NCBI RefSeq assembly: GCF_949987515.2
Contig: NC_082684.1
Span: forward strand, 52,356,006-52,420,005
DNA length: 64,000 bases
Origin: Delphinus delphis
Lineage: Eukaryota; Chordata; Mammalia; Artiodactyla; Delphinidae
Direction of reading: 5' to 3'
Under the pieces are notes generated by a model. The model searched no databases. It had not been told where the DNA came from and worked only from the letters and a program-made list of their open reading frames with translations. Shown here one piece after another: positions 62,277 to 64,000 of this stretch (positions are counted from its first letter, which is position 1; every line of letters begins with the position of its first letter). The translations under genes were made by a program, and so were the position numbers.

Positions 62277-62499
62277 GGCTTCCCTGGTGGCGCAGTGGTT
62301 GAGATTCTGCCTGCCGATGCAGGGGACACGGGTTCGTGCCCCGGTCCGGGAGGATCCCACATGCTGCGGAGCGGCTGGGCCCGTGAGCCATGGCTGCTGA
62401 GCCTGTGCGTCCGGAGCCTGTGCTCCGCAATGGGAGAGGTCACGACAGTGAGAGGCCCATGTACCGCAAAAAATATATATATATATATAAAAATAAATA
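62277..62499 (+). mobile_element. CHR-type tRNA-derived SINE
   Basis: Opens GGCTTCCCTGGTGGCGCAGT, B box GGTTCGTGCCCCGG, ends CACGACAGTGAGAGGCCCAT followed by a TA and AAAT tail. The 19-base flanks at 62258-62276 and 62500-62518 are identical. This long perfect duplication makes it one of the youngest insertions here. Confidence 0.95.
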
Positions 62500-62518
62500 A
62501 ATAAATACTGAATTGGAG

Positions 62519-63557
62519 TTTCTTTTTTAATAATAATTTCAAAATGTATCCATCCAATTCAGAATTGTCATTTATAGATTTACTCAGAAAACTGGAAATC
62601 CTATTCAAACAATATCGCTAAATCTTAGTACATTTCAGAAGTGTTCTTGTGGATTTATCACCAGAGCTATAAACTTAAACACAGAAACAAAACCAATCCT
62701 CTATTTTAAAGTACAAATACAGCTTTCATTGTTCTTTTTTATTTTCTCCTTTCTTCCTACCATTTAATTGAGTTCATCTCCATCCACCCCATTTCCTTAA
62801 ATTCTTCCAGCCTCAGACTTAAAAGAGTTTACACTGTGGAGTTATATGAACTACATGAAACAGAATGACTGAAGAAAGTTAATAAACATATGGTAGTTAC
62901 ATGATAAATGTGGTTAGTGATAACATGGTTGTAAAAAGTAATATAATTAAATTTCCAGAGTCAAAGGCAGCTTGTGTAGTCTATACAAGGGCAGTGTAAT
63001 GTAGTGAATGAATCTTGCTTTTATTTGAAATAGTTTGATTGATTTTCAAATTTTTTTAAAGCAAAATTAGAAAATGTTAAGTCAAAGTACTCTGCAAATG
63101 ATAAAAGACAATTATCAAAGATAACAGCAATAAAAAGGCAGTACTTAAACTTAGAACTTCATGTTGAAAGCTGTGATCTCACCATGTGAAATATTTTAGA
63201 AAATGTCATCAAAACCTGCTACCTTAAAAGGTGAGCAGACTTTGAAGAAAATGAATGCAAAATAACATTTAGACGAACAGTACAGCAGCATAGGGAAACT
63301 GATTTCAAAAGACAGAAAAAACAAAACAGACAATCCTGGATCAAGTATGTATTAGAGTTCATGAGACTAGAAGAGCAAAATTGGCATGCACTGTTTGTAA
63401 CATACAAACCATTCTAGATGAAGCAATTTAGATCTCTGATTTCTTGAACCAATGGAATTTTTTAAAGAATTATTTATTTTATATTTATTAGCCTCATCTT
63501 GTTTAGTCCTAGCTTCATTTTAGAAATTCTTTCCTCTTCAAAAGAAATGTTTTTCCA
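62519..63557. other. Unassigned sequence
   Basis: AT-rich, no gene or family recognised. Confidence 0.42.
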
Positions 63558-64000
63558 CCTTCAAGATGGCAGAGGACTAAGTTGTGGAAATCACCTTCCT
63601 CCCCACAAATACATCAAAAATACATCTACATGTGGAACCACTCCTACAGAATACTTTATGAATGTTGGCAGAACACCTCAGACTTACCAAAAGGAAAGAA
63701 ACTTCCCACATACCTCGGTCGAGCAAAAGAAAAAACAGAGACAAAGGAATAGGGATAGGACCTGCACCTCTGGGAGGGAGCTGTGAAGGAGGAAAGGGGA
63801 AGCTTCAGAGCAACAGAGGAGAGTGCAGCAACAGGGGGTCAGAGGACAAAGCAGAGAGATTCCTGCACAGAGGATGGGTGCCGACCAGCACTCACCAGCC
63901 TGAGAGGCTTGTCTGCTCACCCACTGGGGCAGGTTGGGGCTGGGAGCTGAGTGAGGCTCGGGCTTCAGAGGAGTTCAGATCCAGGGAGATGACTGAGGTT
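63558..64000 (+). mobile_element. L1 LINE 5' UTR, continues beyond window
   Basis: CTTCAAGATGGCAGAGGACT starts a sequence that matches the 5' UTR of the reverse L1 at 27808-27340: ATCACCTTCCTCCCCACAAA, ACATCTACATGTGGAAC, CCTGCACCTCTGGGAGGGAG, GAGATTCCTGCACAGAGGAT and GCCTGAGAGGCTTGTCTGCT. It lacks about 45 bases of the other copy near 63790. As it begins at the true L1 5' end, a long element may lie to the right. The 95-codon frame across the start is incidental. Confidence 0.9.

Overview
This is a stretch of nuclear DNA from a mammal. It is AT-rich and almost entirely repeat-derived or unassigned, and I find no convincing protein-coding host gene, tRNA, rRNA or CRISPR array. The youngest repeats are SINEs whose left end reads like a tRNA (A-box-like TGGTGCAGTGG, B-box-like GGTTCGTGCCC) and whose right end contains GGGAGAGGCCACAACAGTGA. 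These match the CHR family of tRNA-Glu-derived SINEs of whales, hippos and ruminants. There are nine CHR-type copies, all with recognisable target-site duplications (TSDs), and I see no BovB LINE. A cetacean is therefore the best guess (inference). Older MIR, L2, L1M/HAL1-like, MaLR LTR and MER5-like repeats are the shared placental background.

Layout: 1-7.1 kb holds old LTRs (MLT1-like, an antisense MaLR, an ERV1-type solo LTR), a MER5 fragment, a MIR and AT-rich DNA. At 7.1-13.0 kb lies a nearly full-coding-length forward L1 that stops without a tail against an older antisense L1. At 13.5-18.5 kb are two L2 pieces and an old L1. At 20.2-27.8 kb is a complete-looking reverse-strand L1 (5' UTR, ORF1, ORF2, 3' UTR) carrying two nested CHR SINEs. 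At 28-31 kb are microsatellites, a MIR and a short SINE. At 31.3-32.9 kb is a 5'-truncated L1 interrupted by a 0.47 kb non-L1 insert that may be a retrocopy. At 32.9-36.1 kb is a degraded LTR/internal ERV-like region. At 36.6-37.3 kb is a SINE whose tail has grown into a 300 bp purine-only microsatellite. At 39.7-46.9 kb are decayed L1 and ERVL-like remains. At 48-62.5 kb are CHR SINEs, an MLT1-type solo LTR and a tiny truncated L1. At the right edge (63.56 kb on) the 5' UTR of another forward L1 begins and runs out of the window.

No genes work together here. The only coding content is broken L1 ORF1/ORF2, whose products (an RNA-binding protein and an endonuclease/reverse transcriptase) normally copy L1 and, in trans, the CHR SINEs. 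The value of the window lies in insertion history: TSDs, nesting, truncations and repeat-tail expansion. I found no sign of a new biological system. Family names were assigned from memory of consensus sequences, without a database search.
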